Assembly: GCA_905116865.2 (NCBI GenBank)
Contig: CAJHNH020001136.1
Location: 97,501-161,500, forward strand
Direction of reading: 5' to 3'
From: Candidula unifasciata
Lineage: Eukaryota; Mollusca; Gastropoda; Stylommatophora; Geomitridae
DNA: 64,000 bases
The position numbers and the translations under genes are program-made. Under the pieces are notes generated by a model. The model saw only the letters and a program-made list of their open reading frames with translations, was not told where the DNA came from and searched no databases. Shown piece by piece: positions 34,301-43,200 of the stretch; within the stretch, counting starts at the first letter, position 1, and every line of letters starts with the position of its first letter.

Positions 34301-35864
34301 TAATATAATGTGCGTGATGGTCAGAATTAGGTAGATCAAATGTTGCAGCCCCTTATTGATATATTACAATCTTCTTCTCTTTCTTTTTTCTACTCCTGGA
34401 GACCATATTGAGAAAGGTGGAGGCAGGCTTGCAGAGTGGCAAGCATCACTTCAAAGGTCCAGGATAGTTAGCATCCTTTGGATATTTTCTCCAGGTCATG
34501 CCGGTTTGTTGGGAAATGAGCAGGCAGAAAGACTGGCTGGTTCTGGACCAGTTGGTGGTGAACTGAGGTATGACAAGCTGGATGTTATGAGGGCCCTTTG
34601 GGAGCGAGTGAACAGTGCCGAGGCACAGATAGATCATTACGGTCTGAGGAGAATGGCACTGCGAGGAGTTACAAGGGGATCTGGCCGATGCTCAACACTC
34701 AGGGAAAGGCGAGACAGATTTACAATCAGACAGTTACTGGTACCATAGGGGTTTTAACTCTTCGCTTGCTGTTGAAGATGTGGACGGAGCGCTTATGAAG
34801 GTGTCCCGAGTTCTGTGATGTCATTTCTTAATTCAACATTCTACTCCTGGAATGCCTCACGGCCTCAGGGTAGGAAGAGATTTCTGGAACAGGCCCTTCT
34901 GTTCGCTTCGTGTATAGTACTTTTCAAAGTCTCTGATACTTCTGTGGTCCGTCTCCTGTGTGGTCGCTTTCTTTCTATTCACTGCTAATCCAGTCGCCCT
35001 TACATGAGCATGTAGGAGAATTACACTTTTCCTTACCTTGAGGCCTCAGTTCGATCAGTTCATACTCGATGAATGATGTGGTCAATATAATCCTGGCTAT
35101 GTTTACATCTCAGAATATTTCCTGTTACCATTTTTGGCTCTGGCAGCCCAGGTTGGTGTTTGTTATTCTATACTGATATTATGATCTAATATTGTAAAAC
35201 TTATCGTAGACATTTTTTTTTGGGGTGGGGGGGGTCCATTATAACATGGAAACTAGACCATGTTGTGACCACTGGACAAATTTGTGGAAAAGAGACATGA
35301 GGAAGGCAATGCAAGAAGACTCTTAACAGCCCTTTGTGATGCCATGCAGGGGTGTCTACACACAAACTGAGACATGCTGTTAAAGATCGCAGATTGTGGA
35401 GAGGTATGATCGTCAGCGCCAGTCTGCAAGGTACTTGATGATTATAAAAGTAGACTTCATTTGAATAGTAATAATTACAATTTAACAGTGGCTTATCCCC
35501 CCCCCCCCCTTTTTTTTTTTTAAATACATATAGCAGATTTAAAAACCTCACAGATTAACTAAGGACTTTAATCCCTTTTGCTCTGAACAATATATTTTGT
35601 GTTTAGTTTGCACAAAGTAAAGAAATCTGACTAGATATTTTAACATGAAGCATTGTATATTATTTTTGTGGAAGTAAGGTGCTTGTGCTTTTAAAATCGC
35701 AGCTGTTGTGCCAGTTTGGCACCTGTTGCAAAATTTACTAGAGCCGAAAGAGTTGATCTTGTTGTTAATGATATTGTCAATATTATTTCCACAGACTCCT
35801 AAACATGGTGCTAAACAAACAGTTGAATCCAGATGCATCCATCAAAGGAAGAGTTACAAGCTAA
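13176..35864 (+). CDS. INTS15: Integrator complex subunit 15 (C7orf26 homologue), six coding exons
   Basis: Spliced gene encoding about 386 residues if one missing base in exon 2 is allowed; human INTS15 is about 450, with most of the difference at the C-terminal tail. Coding exons: 13176-13370, 16388-16593, 22477-22645, 25600-26067, 32909-32960, 35795-35864. Each junction has an AG acceptor and GT donor, and phases agree (0,0,1,1,2). Recognised by order and spacing of segments against the C7orf26 family as I recall it: VQELHLLDMIC (human LQELQLLEIMC), LVSDYC (LVDDYC), GWCVRGP (RWCVKAP) and LERLAQILQVA (LDRLAQALQVA). INTS15 is a nuclear helical-repeat subunit reported to connect the INTS10-13-14 arm to the Integrator core, which cleaves snRNA and paused pol II transcripts. 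Family assignment is strong; a protein search would confirm it. Confidence 0.87.
13470..14350 (-). pseudogene. decayed non-LTR RT fragment in INTS15 intron 1
   Basis: Minus-strand pieces resemble the RT tail: 'tcatttgcgagatgagatgcctgagaaaag' (EMRCLRK type) and 'agatcaagtggtttggccatctcattag' (IKWFGHLI). Many stops and shifts. Confidence 0.5.
14351..15590. other. INTS15 intron 1, no recognised feature
   Basis: No coding or repeat family seen in this part of the intron. Confidence 0.3.
15595..15892 (-). pseudogene. RNase H-bearing non-LTR element, 3' end
   Basis: Minus-strand counterpart of 34560-34860: 'tggtgaattgatacatgacaatgc', 'ctggagagaatgagaaaccag' and the end 'ctgctgaagatgaggaccgagc'. 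Abuts an RTE copy on the plus strand. Confidence 0.55.
15895..16187 (+). mobile_element. RTE-like element 3' end, young
   Basis: Encodes FFGHVMRRGKIEHVVTTGK, then WHGGVSAHKLIHAAGDRG and WRGMIAHASRQGT, and ends in (TGA)n. Nearly identical over about 270 bases to the inverse of 61790-62050. Severely 5'-truncated. Confidence 0.75.
16388..16593 (+). CDS. INTS15: INTS15 exon 2 with apparent one-base frameshift
   Basis: The exon opens after tttacag and closes before gtattt. Residues run from KLTEVQELHLLDMIC to GAHGEG and then hit TGA at 16511-16513. From 16516 the next frame resumes the family sequence (LLTKLVSLALSV, then CAAIWMQ), matching human LLGKLVSMAVAV and CAASWLQ. Adding one base in the G run at 16504-16506 would join the two parts without a stop. 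The exon ends in phase 0, which fits exon 3. Either an assembly or homopolymer error or a real disruptive allele. Confidence 0.83.
16765..17015 (+). repeat. SINE-D copy, full length
   Basis: tRNA-like head CCGCCATGGTCTAGTGGCTA (box A) and GATTGTGGATTCGGGTCC (box B), then body GCTCGACCCAG, GGTACCGTCCGGGAAAGTAAAG, and a tail 'ggcatgaaaaagggttctttgct'. Confidence 0.7.
17411..18677 (+). repeat. 19-bp minisatellite, about 66 units
   Basis: Units GGGACCAGGGACTCACACA, with variants CCTGGAACCC and CCAGGGACCC at the variable positions. Because 19 is one more than a multiple of three, all three forward frames read the same 19-residue repeat (QGLTQGPGTHTGTRDSHRD), so long open frames up to 512 codons appear; I do not regard them as genes. 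The DNA just left of the array (17370-17410) is the end part of Rep-C, and the unit equals Rep-C's terminal 'GGAACCCACACAGGGA'. It lies in INTS15 intron 2. Confidence 0.92.
18885..19075 (-). repeat. Rep-C copy, partial
   Basis: Inverse of the 'gttcttcgttttccccggctgtaaactctggtggaaagt' start and the 'gcagaccattgcttcctcgcc' middle. Confidence 0.6.
19321..21090 (-). mobile_element. 5'-truncated non-LTR retrotransposon: RT end plus RNase H
   Basis: One open frame of 576 codons (21087 to 19357). RT active-site YADD at residues 17-20; thumb region with TYTGYVRPTLEYGIAAWGT at 138-156; RNase H at about 310-440 with D317 (YTDGSA), E357, D384, H425 (WIPGHCGLEGNE) and D435 (IADRLA) all present; then C519, C521, H530 and C535, a Cys/His cluster. 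It ends in a (GAA)n tail. The endonuclease, ORF1 and front half of RT are missing. RNase H places it in the I/R1/LOA-type group, not RTE. Antisense in INTS15 intron 2. The unbroken frame means it is young. Confidence 0.88.
21240..21600 (+). pseudogene. non-LTR RT fragment with (GAA)n tail
   Basis: 'gaatcatggacagttggca' (ESWTVG), 'atgtggttttatagac' (MWFYR), 'agaataccctggaca' (RIPWT), then HVIRRRKLE and a GAAGAAGAAG tail. Same layout as 61916-62443 but diverged; one frame break. Confidence 0.6.
21816..22372 (+). repeat. two Rep-C copies in tandem
   Basis: Copies at about 21816-22075 and 22097-22372, both forward, each from the 'ctgtgaactcc'/'ctgtaaactga' start to the 'cc.ggaacccacatagg' end. 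They lie directly upstream of INTS15 exon 3. Confidence 0.65.
22477..22645 (+). CDS. INTS15: INTS15 exon 3
   Basis: The only phase-0 acceptor is the AG at 22475-22476, which has a poor pyrimidine tract; the donor is GCAG/gtaagt. The exon encodes 56 residues plus one base, including GLTQRLVSDYCLLYPD and FACNFVTSATSFYSF, equivalent to human ALVDDYC and FCCQFITSVTALYDL. The right boundary is certain. The left boundary is the best of several AGs. Confidence 0.8.
22860..23187 (+). repeat. 24-bp minisatellite, left part
   Basis: Units TTTAGTGGACTTCTGTGACGTACA, about 13 copies, with a variant GACTTGCGTAAAGTACA. The unit is the internal Rep-C segment 'ATTAGTCGACTCTTACGACATGC' with changes. The array resumes at 24386-24472 and 24611-24745, where the same variant order recurs. 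Confidence 0.88.
23188..24385 (+). mobile_element. non-LTR RT copy inside the minisatellite
   Basis: RT motif GVKQGCVLAPTLFGIFF at 23210-23260 in one frame; then, after a frame break, 323 codons (23232-24200) with FLFADDAAIVA (residues 57-67), FEYLGSRIS, ESCVLSTLLYGYESW, RLRWLGHVPRMEDGR and PTGRPKLRYKD. A TGA at 24198 splits off the final zinc-finger-like piece (CILCGRDCHSRIRLYSHSRC), in the same frame. RTE-like ending. 5' part missing. Confidence 0.85.
24386..24745 (+). repeat. 24-bp minisatellite, right parts
   Basis: Array units at 24386-24472 and 24611-24745 around the inverted RT piece. The second block repeats the order found at 22905-22990, including the rare GACTTGCGTAAAGTACA unit. 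Confidence 0.82.
24473..24610 (-). repeat. inverted copy of an RT segment
   Basis: This 138-base piece is the inverse of 23613-23750, from 'ctcacgtatctcaagcaatc' to 'aaggtttatgagtct', and appears identical on reading. Array units lie on both sides. Confidence 0.88.
24806..25599. other. INTS15 intron 3, no gene
   Basis: A weak minus-strand Rep-like stretch near 24990-25075 ends in (GAA)n; otherwise nothing recognised up to exon 4. Confidence 0.3.
25600..26067 (+). CDS. INTS15: INTS15 exon 4, largest coding exon
   Basis: The acceptor taatttcag ends at 25599 and the donor gtaaat follows 26067; the exon is in phase 1 at both ends and 468 bases long. It encodes ADSLPPLSLLQHVSDWVYKD, then GLTGWCVRGPVVCC, KLHLALLQSLVF and LERLAQILQVAST, the best conserved part of the family. 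Third-position variation without stops and the match to the family make this the surest exon. Confidence 0.9.
26138..26352 (+). repeat. SINE-A copy in INTS15 intron 4
   Basis: GTCTGTGGCTTAGGTGTTGC head, 'cccagttgcaggcgatttgg', TTGGTTTCGACAGTGG, then GGGGTTGGTTCTGCAAGG and CCTGTGATGGATAC. It starts 70 bases past the exon 4 donor. Confidence 0.75.
26378..27705 (+). repeat. 31-bp minisatellite, about 42 units
   Basis: Units of type GTCATGTGATAGAAGTATGT + TTGCTATTTCT, with variants (acgtgata, atatgtta, gttttactc). Variant blocks recur in order, suggesting duplication of several units at once. Each unit holds stops, so no open frame. Confidence 0.92.
27706..28274. other. AT-rich gap between minisatellites
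   Basis: Contains TTAACCCCTTTGCGCC at 27740, which resembles a piggyBac-type terminus, but no partner end was found. Confidence 0.3.
28275..28434 (+). pseudogene. non-LTR RT 3' tail fragment
   Basis: Shares 'gaaaagtactatataccaaacg', 'cagaagggcccgttccagag' and a 'gaagaagaac' tail with 47270-47365 and, inverted, 34845-34985. Confidence 0.5.
28435..29460 (+). repeat. 27-bp minisatellite, 38 units
   Basis: Units CATGGCCACTACCCGTGGCA + CAGACCT with a few variants (cttgcc/cttcat, cctg, gaca). Since 27 is a multiple of three, no frame shift accumulates and four of six frames are open for 340-400 codons (MATTRGTDL, WPLPVAQTS on +; EVCATGSGH, RVVAMRSVP on -). No splice signals or Kozak context single any of them out; I do not call a gene. 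Confidence 0.92.
29603..29860 (+). repeat. Rep-C copy
   Basis: 'ttcttcttggcacacactgattataaactcc' start, 'ttggttcctcgcctctcggacagatgcactcc' middle and 'ctggaatacacacagggag' end. Confidence 0.7.
30015..32490 (+). repeat. 34-bp minisatellite, about 72 units
   Basis: Units CTCACCTGTCTCTCCCCATA + GATCACACTAGATT, mixed with a shorter variant type CTTCTTCCCAAAGTT. Blocks of the same mixed order recur (for example near 30340, 30430, 30560, 30720), a higher-order structure. Pyrimidine-rich on +. The array ends about 420 bases before INTS15 exon 5 and contains many (C/T)n-AG-like strings that look like weak splice acceptors. Confidence 0.92.
32505..32765 (+). repeat. Rep-C copy
   Basis: 'caccaaactctggcagaaacttctgg' start, 'gcagacttttggttcttgcctctgaggcagatg' middle and 'gctgtagaagccacac' end. 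It sits between the 34-bp array and exon 5. Confidence 0.7.
32909..32960 (+). CDS. INTS15: INTS15 exon 5, 52 bases
   Basis: The exon lies between catcaacag and gtaagt, entering in phase 1 and leaving in phase 2. It encodes GKIKEMEILAKEKLPYCR with its split codons and corresponds to the human DLRTLCSRLPH region. It sits after a 6.8-kb intron filled with minisatellites and is too short to be seen as a free-standing open frame. Confidence 0.8.
33140..33600 (-). pseudogene. decayed non-LTR RT fragment
   Basis: On the minus strand 'gaaatgcggtgtctttgcaaagtcac', 'agagacggggttacgaatac' (RDGVTN) and 'aaagaaatggttcagccatctg' mark the RT tail; no open frame left. Confidence 0.45.
33601..34355. other. 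INTS15 intron 5, no clear feature
   Basis: Possible old SINE-like stretches; no A/B boxes I trust. Confidence 0.25.
34390..34860 (+). pseudogene. RNase H end of a non-LTR element
   Basis: LAEWQASLQRSRIVSILWIF, then SPGHAGLLGNEQAERLAGSG (H and D of RNase H subdomain) and YGLRRMALRGVTRGSGR, RRDRFTIRQLL. Shares this end with 6820-7240, 15595, 48989 and 49590. Open for 130 codons, then stops in the expected C-terminal part. Confidence 0.7.
35235..35450 (+). pseudogene. RTE-like 3' end, older copy
   Basis: Aligns with 15980-16170 ('catgttgtgaccactgga', 'gagatcgcagattgtggagaggtatgat', 'gcaaggtacttgatgat') with scattered changes. It lies in INTS15 intron 5. Confidence 0.65.
35795..35864 (+). CDS. 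INTS15: INTS15 last coding exon and stop
   Basis: The acceptor ttccacag ends at 35794. The exon completes the split Arg and encodes LLNMVLNKQLNPDASIKGRV, then TS and TAA at 35862-35864. LLNMVLN aligns with human LLQLVIS. The human protein continues with a long Pro/His-rich tail that is absent here, so this homologue is shorter at its C terminus. Confidence 0.83.
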
Positions 35865-35880
35865 CAGGACATATTCTGTT

Positions 35881-35886
35881 ATTAAA
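35881..35886 (+). promoter_or_regulatory. candidate INTS15 polyadenylation signal ATTAAA
   Basis: ATTAAA begins 17 bases after the INTS15 stop. It is a common variant signal and its position fits a short 3' UTR, but no transcript end can be seen, and further weak A-rich sites follow. Confidence 0.35.
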
Positions 35887-36136
35887 GTTGTTTTATGAAA
35901 CCGTCTTACTGGTTTTATTTGACAGCTACACAAGAAATGTTTGTATGGAATGTATAAAGATTACAGCAGTGTGGTAGTCTGCCTCAGAACAGATAAACTT
36001 CAGCTGAATTAATTACAGATTTTCAAGATACTTCAGATGTATTATGACAATTTTATAACAGACATGATGAGATATGAGCAAATTTAAGAAAAAGAGAGAT
36101 ACTCAAAAAAGATCTCTCCCCCCCCCCCCATTGTTT

Positions 36137-36352
36137 AGGCAATGCGAATGCGCTTTGTAATGCAAGGGTGCAGGGTTCGATCCCAGCTGCAGGCATTGCG
36201 CTTTGCATTGCTTTCGACAGTGCTATCGAGAAGCCGACCGTCCAGAAAGCAATGGCAAACTACTGGACATAAACTTTCCTATAAAAACCACAACAGCCAA
36301 ATAATGCTGGTGTTGGTTCTGCAACGTCCTGTAAAGAATATGCCACTAACTT
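36137..36352 (+). repeat. SINE-A copy
   Basis: 'gtgcagggttcgatcccagctgcagg' (box B), 'ctttcgacagtgctatcgag', 'ggtgttggttctgcaacgtcctg'. The head is slightly shortened next to poly-C. Confidence 0.75.
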
Positions 36353-36639
36353 AATGCTAGGTTGCTATTTTTAAAACCAGATCTCTGAGGGTGAAGTAGC
36401 AAAGGCATCATCATCATCATTTAGAAATCACCAGATTTAACCTGACAGTACACACTAAAAACCAGAGGCCTCAACAGTGTGAAGGACTACATATGGGCTG
36501 ACTCGTTTGCTATGAAGCTGAAACCAAGATTACCAAAGGACTACACCTAGTACCCACTCAGGGCTGGGTCAACCTAGGGGCCAAGATCATTCCTGGTTCC
36601 ATCAGGAACCGAACCCAGTGTAGATAGGATCAACATGTC

Positions 36640-36990
36640 ATTTAGAGTGTATCTGCCTCAGAGGCAAGGAACCAACAGTTTGCACACAAATAAGCCAGAT
36701 CTGCAAAACAGATGTACAGTTGCATGGAACATGACTAAAGTCCAGAAGTGGACAAACGACCAGAACTTTCTGCTGAAGTTTGCAGCTAGTGAATGTGGAA
36801 AAGGATAATGTGACATGGCATAAGCAACAGCATTAGACAAGTTCTGCATACAAATAAGCCAGATCTGTAAAACAGATTTACATGCAAAAACTTAAATTAT
36901 GCAATAAGACCAAAATCAAGCAGTGGATGAACAACCAGTAGGAGTTTGAAGGCAGTAAACGATAGATACAAAAAGAAGGACCCACAACAT
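36640..36990 (-). repeat. Rep-C pieces, inverted
   Basis: Two overlapping minus-strand pieces (36650-36800, 36840-36965), each with the inverse of 'gcagactgttggttccttgcctctgagg' or 'cttatttgtatgcag'. Confidence 0.6.
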
Positions 36991-37138
36991 CCATTGTGCA
37001 AGTCAAACATTTTAACCATTCCACCACACTGACATTCAATGATGATTTCCCCTATCCTATGCACAAGCTTTCTCTCACACTGTCAATTATAGTTACATAT
37101 TCAGTTAAAAACCAAAAACAGTTGTCATGCTAGACTGA

Positions 37139-37144
37139 TTTATT
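37139..37144 (-). promoter_or_regulatory. RRP7A AATAAA signal overlapping the stop codon
   Basis: On the minus strand the end of RRP7A reads TTT TAATAAAT, so the canonical AATAAA begins at the second base of the stop codon. If used, the 3' UTR would be only about 15-30 bases. Confidence 0.5.
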
Positions 37145-37228
37145 AAAAGGGTTTGAACTTTCTGGCCATCCTCATCTCTTTAACTCTTTTCTTGTCCTCT
37201 TCAAACTTAGCCTGCAGTTCAGCAATGT
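37143..37228 (-). CDS. RRP7A: RRP7A last exon and stop
   Basis: Follows tttgacag and completes a His codon, then encodes IAELQAKFEEDKKRVKEMRM, ARKFKPF and TAA at 37143-37145. Human ends FEEDKQRIELLRAQRKFRPY, so the C terminus is intact and of normal length. Confidence 0.9.
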
Positions 37229-40200
37229 CTGTCAAATACAACATTAGATTATGGTAAGAAACATCACCTACACGTGTAATTAACATCAGATATTATCTTC
37301 AAATTTGACCCACACACACACACAAAAACTTCTTAGTCCAAGCTGTGTGGTAAATACAACATAAAATGTAAGTGACTAGTAAGTTAACGGAGGAAATGGA
37401 AAAGATGTGTACAAATACAACCAAGCGCTTCGACTAAATTCGTTATCAAAGGAGTGCTAAATACAACATAAACCGTGACTGGAAAACTCAGCGACAAGAC
37501 AACAGAGCTTCTAAACAACCAAAGTCAACATGAAACCAAGAAATGTGTATCTGAGGGACACATATATATTGAGCACTTTGTGTCATCAACGCGACTGCAG
37601 CCACCCCACATTTACATCATCACGAGCTGTGGCTATATTAATTATACCTGTCCGCGCGTGTCAATCAGTTCTGCCAAACTGCCCATCATTTTCTTTAAAT
37701 CAGTTAGAGAGAAAAAAAGAAGTAAGAGTTCATGCCATAAAGCATTGCTAAATATGTCTGTCTACAGCCTTTCTGTCGACGTCTGTGGCTTAGGTGTTGT
37801 GAACACACTTCATAATGCCGTTTGATCCTAGCTGCAGGCGATTTGGCAGCAGACTGCCTAGCGTTGGTTTTAACAGTGGCATACACAGCCAACCATTTGG
37901 TAAGCAATGGCAAAGTACTGAATGTGAACCGCCTAGTCAAATCACAAACCGCTAAAAACTGCTGGGGTTGATTCTGCAGTATCCTGTAAAGGACTTACCA
38001 TTAGCGGTTTTTTTTCTCCCTGGCCTGTCAATCATTACCGCGATCGAAACCCACTGCTGGCTGCGTGGATTTTTATCATGGCATGCGGCGTGGCAGGTCG
38101 ACCCAGCCTAAAATGGGTACCGGGATGTATGTCCTGGGGAAGTAAAGACCGCCGGCGTAATGCTGACTACATTACCCACCTAGTGCCAATTGGTCTGTAA
38201 AAAATATGGGTGCTCTTCCCATGTGCCCAATGCACCTAAAAAAAAAGCCTGAAAAGGGATCTTTACTTAGCGTGTCAAAACATTTCTGAAAGTGGTGTTC
38301 ATTCATGCCATGATTCTAAGCTGTCCAAATCGTCCCTCTTGGTTCCCCTCTACCCATCCAACCTTTCCAGTCAAGTTAAAACTCCAGGTATCCTTTTCAG
38401 AAGATGTCCCCAAGGAATGTTGATTTTTTTTTCTAGTATCCAGAAACAATGAGTTTTAAACCCTTCGGCCTTGATTCCATGAGAGGTACCGTTAATGTGG
38501 GAGAAATGTAGCTTTTCTGCCTACTCCCTGGAATGAGAGGTCAACATGGTTTTTTTTTTTTTTTAAATCATAACCCAACCCACCCACCCCCTCCCCTTTT
38601 TTTAAATAGTAAATATATTAATACCTGGGACTCCTAAATGATGTGCAAGCACAAACAGAACCAGTGATGTTATACTGTGCTTTTCATAAATATGTCACTA
38701 AAGACATCCCAGTTTCCCCGTTTGTTCAGGAATACAGCAATAGTGAAAATACCAGGTTCACAGCTTCCCACTGCAACAGGGTTAGGTCACTGAAAATATA
38801 GCATTATCTCTTACTTTTCAATATCTGTCTTCCTATGATAATCAAAAGGTAATGTCACAAATTAGGGACACGTTTGAGAAAATCTGAAAACAATATTATT
38901 AGAATGTCTTTGCACTAGAACCCACAGGGGCACAGAAATAAAGGGAGACCAAAAAAACACATGGAGAAGGGAGCTAGAGAGCAAAGTTAAAAAAGATGGC
39001 AATGACATGGGGAGAGCTGCATGCAATAGCAAAGGGTAAAATGAGTTGGCTGAGGGCCTATGCTCCACTGGGGGTTGGCAAGGCAGAAGAAGAATGTTAC
39101 AAATTGGTTTTTAACTGCTGCATGAATAGCCACTACAAATGGGTTAGTGTACCTGCTTATAAAGAAAGTGGTTGGGGATCAACCCCAAGCAAAATGAAGA
39201 TAATTTTTTTAGATGAGGTGAACCCAGTCAAGAAATAGTTTTCAGAAATATCTTAAAGGGGAAAAACAATGACTGTGCCTGTGAAATACACAGTATTTTT
39301 AGATAATCACTACTTACGTGTCTTTTTAGTCTCCCTGAACTGGAAAGTATAGAAGTCCTTTAGTTCCTGAAATGAAATTTCAAAAAGAAATGCATTCACT
39401 AACACAAATATTTAGCCAAATAAGCATCTCATAGTCTTAGTCTTTCCTAAGGCGGCGCATCGGGCAGAGGCCATAGCTCTCCATGTCTGGCGGTTCGTTG
39501 CCACCTGATTTAGGTCTTGGATATTCATGAGGCCCATGGTTGAGCCTTCCCTGATGATGGTTCTATAGAGAGTCTCTCTTGGTCTTCCCCGTTTTCTTCT
39601 CCCTTCCGGTGTCCATATGAGGGCTTGATGGGGAAGTCTTGTTTTATCCATTCGGAGTGCATGGCCGATGTAGTACCAACGACGCTTTCTAATCAAATTG
39701 GATACATTTCTTGCTTGGTCTCGTCTTAGCATCTCATAATAAATACAGCATACAATACAATGTGTGTGTATGTATGTAAAGTTTATATTATATGGATTAT
39801 TTTATATATATTTTATAACATTCGGCAACCAATTAATTTTGTAACACTATTGTTAACACCATTTTCAACAGTGATAATGTGATGTCTATTCTTAGTTCAA
39901 AAGTTCTCATCATTTAGTTCAACTGCTGTTCAGTCTATCTGCTAAGCAATGTGTGTACACCTCAATATTAATAACAATATACAATGCAGATCGTTTAAGG
40001 ACATCTCAGATATGGCAAATTTTTGTTCTAAAGAACAATCTGTTTATCCCCAGCAATTTATTTTGCTTGAACTCTCAAATGGGTCCCCGGTGAGTTCTTT
40101 TTATCAGGTCTGCACTGTTCTTAGTAAACTGATGTTTTCTTTAACATCTGCTGGATTTTTTCTTTGGCTACAGAAACTGCAGGCGTCACTATTCATATCT

Positions 40201-43200
40201 CTACCAAATACATTTCTAGTTGTCATGATAAGATTCTTGGAATGAATGTGATAAGTTTGCCCTTGTTTTCTGTATACACAGCTTTAGACTAAATTCTTAG
40301 TTTTTAGCAAAAGACGATAAATAATCAAGGCTCATGAATTTTCTAGAAAGTTTTTTTTTTTTTAAACCAGGAATCAAGAAGTAGAAAAATAAATACATTC
40401 TATAACATATGAAGAAAACTGACTAACAGTGAGTAACATGTCTTGGAAACTGAAATATACCTGTTCCGAATAAGTGCTACAGTGGTTCAGAAAGAAGTTA
40501 TGCAAGGCACTATTCCTAGAAGAGTCAACCAGTAACAAGGTGCATACAGGAAATTATAGACACCTCAGGCATGAAAATGTGAGACAGGGACAAGTGGTAT
40601 GGACTGAAAGTATTTTCCAGCAAGCCATAATGGGAGCTACATTCTGCAAAGAAACTGGTACAGACAAGGCTCAGAAGTCTGACCGCCAAAAATATCCAGA
40701 AAACCTCTGGCCCTCATCTGCCCACCCCTTTTACATGGGTAATAACGTACCCAGAAACACATAAAAGTCCGCTGACCAAGTATTCTATTAAATGACAAAT
40801 TCAGGTTCCAAATTCTGTTCTCTAAAAGTCCTCCTATATGAAAAACCTTGGTTCAAAAGTCTGTCAACCGAGACACCTACTGTATGGCTGTTTAGGTTCA
40901 AATTTCAGTCCATCGAGTTTTCTACTGTATGACAGTGAAGGGTCAGATATTCCTTGCTCAAAGATCATACTTTATGACACAAAAGGTTTAAATGTTCACC
41001 TCACTCAATGGAGTGTAAATAATCATACAGGAAAAGCCATGCCTGATGCATGCTTCCCATACACGCAGCAACCACGTGCATTGTACCACTGTCAAAGATA
41101 GAAGTCTAACATTATATTTTTTGTGGTTTCTCATGCTTGAAAAATAAACAGCAACAACGACAAATGCGATTTTTTGTCAAATATACAATAACATAAAGCA
41201 AACAGCATTAAAGGTCTATGGCTAAGAACCAGAAAGGAAATCAAAGGTAACATTTTGAGATCATGCATCTTTCCTGTAGCAACATATGAGTGTGAGTCGT
41301 GGATAATTTCTCAGTCCTCATTGAAAAAAATATGGGCTTCTGATCTGAAATGCTATAGAAAGATTCTCAGAATACAATGTACAAAGAAGAGAAGAAATAC
41401 TGACATCCTGAGAGATTTAAACACCAAAGAAGACTGGCTAATAAACAGCATCTTGTCACAGAAGCTGAAATAAAAGTTAAAAAAACCTTTTCCACGCCTT
41501 CAGGCGTGTAGGGCTAGACCTATATTTTTATAGATCAATCGGCACAAGATGGGTGATGTGGTCAGCGTCACGCCAGCCGCCTTTACTTCCTGGGACTGCA
41601 CCAGGTATCCACTCAAGGCTGGGTCGACCTGGAAGCCACGGTCATTATTTTTAAAAGTCCAGTTTCGCTACGCAGCGAACCCACGACCTTCTGATCCACA
41701 AGCGAGCGTCTAGCCGCTACACCACGACGACTGAAGCTAAAATTGTTTAGCTATGTTAGGTACCACCGTGGATTTGAAAAAATAATAGAACAGGGCATGA
41801 TACCAGGGGGCAGGGGCCGACCAACACGAATATCGGCACAGGACATCACTGACATCCTGGAAGTGCAGGAGAGTTGACGAGGGACCGAGTGATAGGAGCT
41901 AGGTACTGCTGCATGATGATGTGATTAGTCAACAAGCGAGATCAACAGTAAATGATGACTCACATTTTTCTTCCTCCTACTCCTTATGTGTTCATGTCCC
42001 TTTCTTTCAGTTTCTTCAGTTCTCCTGCCTCCTTTATTCTTGCCATGGCGTGTGACTTTGATAAAGCCTTCTTCGTCTGGTACTCCTTCAAGCTGTTTGT
42101 CTTTCTTCTCTTCCTAATGAATAAAATAATATTTTAAAACATGACAATGTTACATAGATATAAAAAGGGCACAAAAGAGTTTCTTTGTGAAACAATGTTA
42201 TTTAGATGAGCAACAGTGTGAATAATATAAAAACATGACATGGGGTTTCATTGTCAAGCAATGTTACTTAAATAAGCAACAGTGCAAAAAATATGAGGGC
42301 CATTTCATAAAAATAAACCATTTGCCACAGCTACACCGTTCATTACTTGCATCATTCAGTAGTCTTTTAGCTCACTACACATCAGCCTACAGTCGCTATA
42401 GTTCAGTGGTTCACAAATCGCTAACAAATAAACAATGACACTGTTACTGCCTTTCAAGTCACCTGTGAAATCCATTTTCTTCAAGCAGAAGGTCAAAATG
42501 CCGCCGAGATTCATTGTCGATTGTGTTTACAGGGATAACATTATGAGAGACGGTTCTGTAAAGTGACTGGTGCAGATAATGGAGATGGGCATAAAGATGT
42601 GCATAATAAGGGTGGAGAAGGACGACATGTGCAACAGATAAGCTCATTCAAAGGTCAACCAAGTCAAAGTAGAAAAATCGCCATTTCACAATTTCATATC
42701 TTTATAACAGATCTATTAGCCAGTCCTAGAAATTTGTGGAAATTCCCAAATAAGAGCCCAGATTTCTTGACTGTTTGGCCAGCCACTCTCTAGTGCTTCC
42801 TATAAAATTGCTAATTATGGTGCTTTTCCAACATCCCCCCCCCCGGATGATGTCACAGGACAGTCCAATATTTTTGAGGATGGTAAGAGCGGGTTTCCCG
42901 GCTTTCTGATGCCTTTAACAACACCAAAACACCTAGAACTGGGCCTAACCCCAACCCACCAATGTCCCATGAGAGAATGCAGCCTAGGTTCCACGAGCGC
43001 ATGCAGCCTAGGTCTTACAACTGCATGCAGCCTATCTACCACCCCCTAAAATAATTTGACTGTCTGTTTGAGGGAAGATACTGGGATAGAACCCTACTTA
43101 CTTCTTCCTTCTTTTTGTAGTATACTGCCATGTAAGCTTCTGCCTCTTTCTCAATGGCAGCGACATCAGGCAACTGTTTGTATTCTTCACAATAAGCTGG

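Larger units (their letters stand above)
35865..37138. other. intergenic region between convergent INTS15 and RRP7A
   Basis: About 1.3 kb with a poly-C tract (36118-36130), SINE-A (36137-36352), a SINE-D scrap near 36540 and Rep-C pieces. No gene. Confidence 0.5.
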
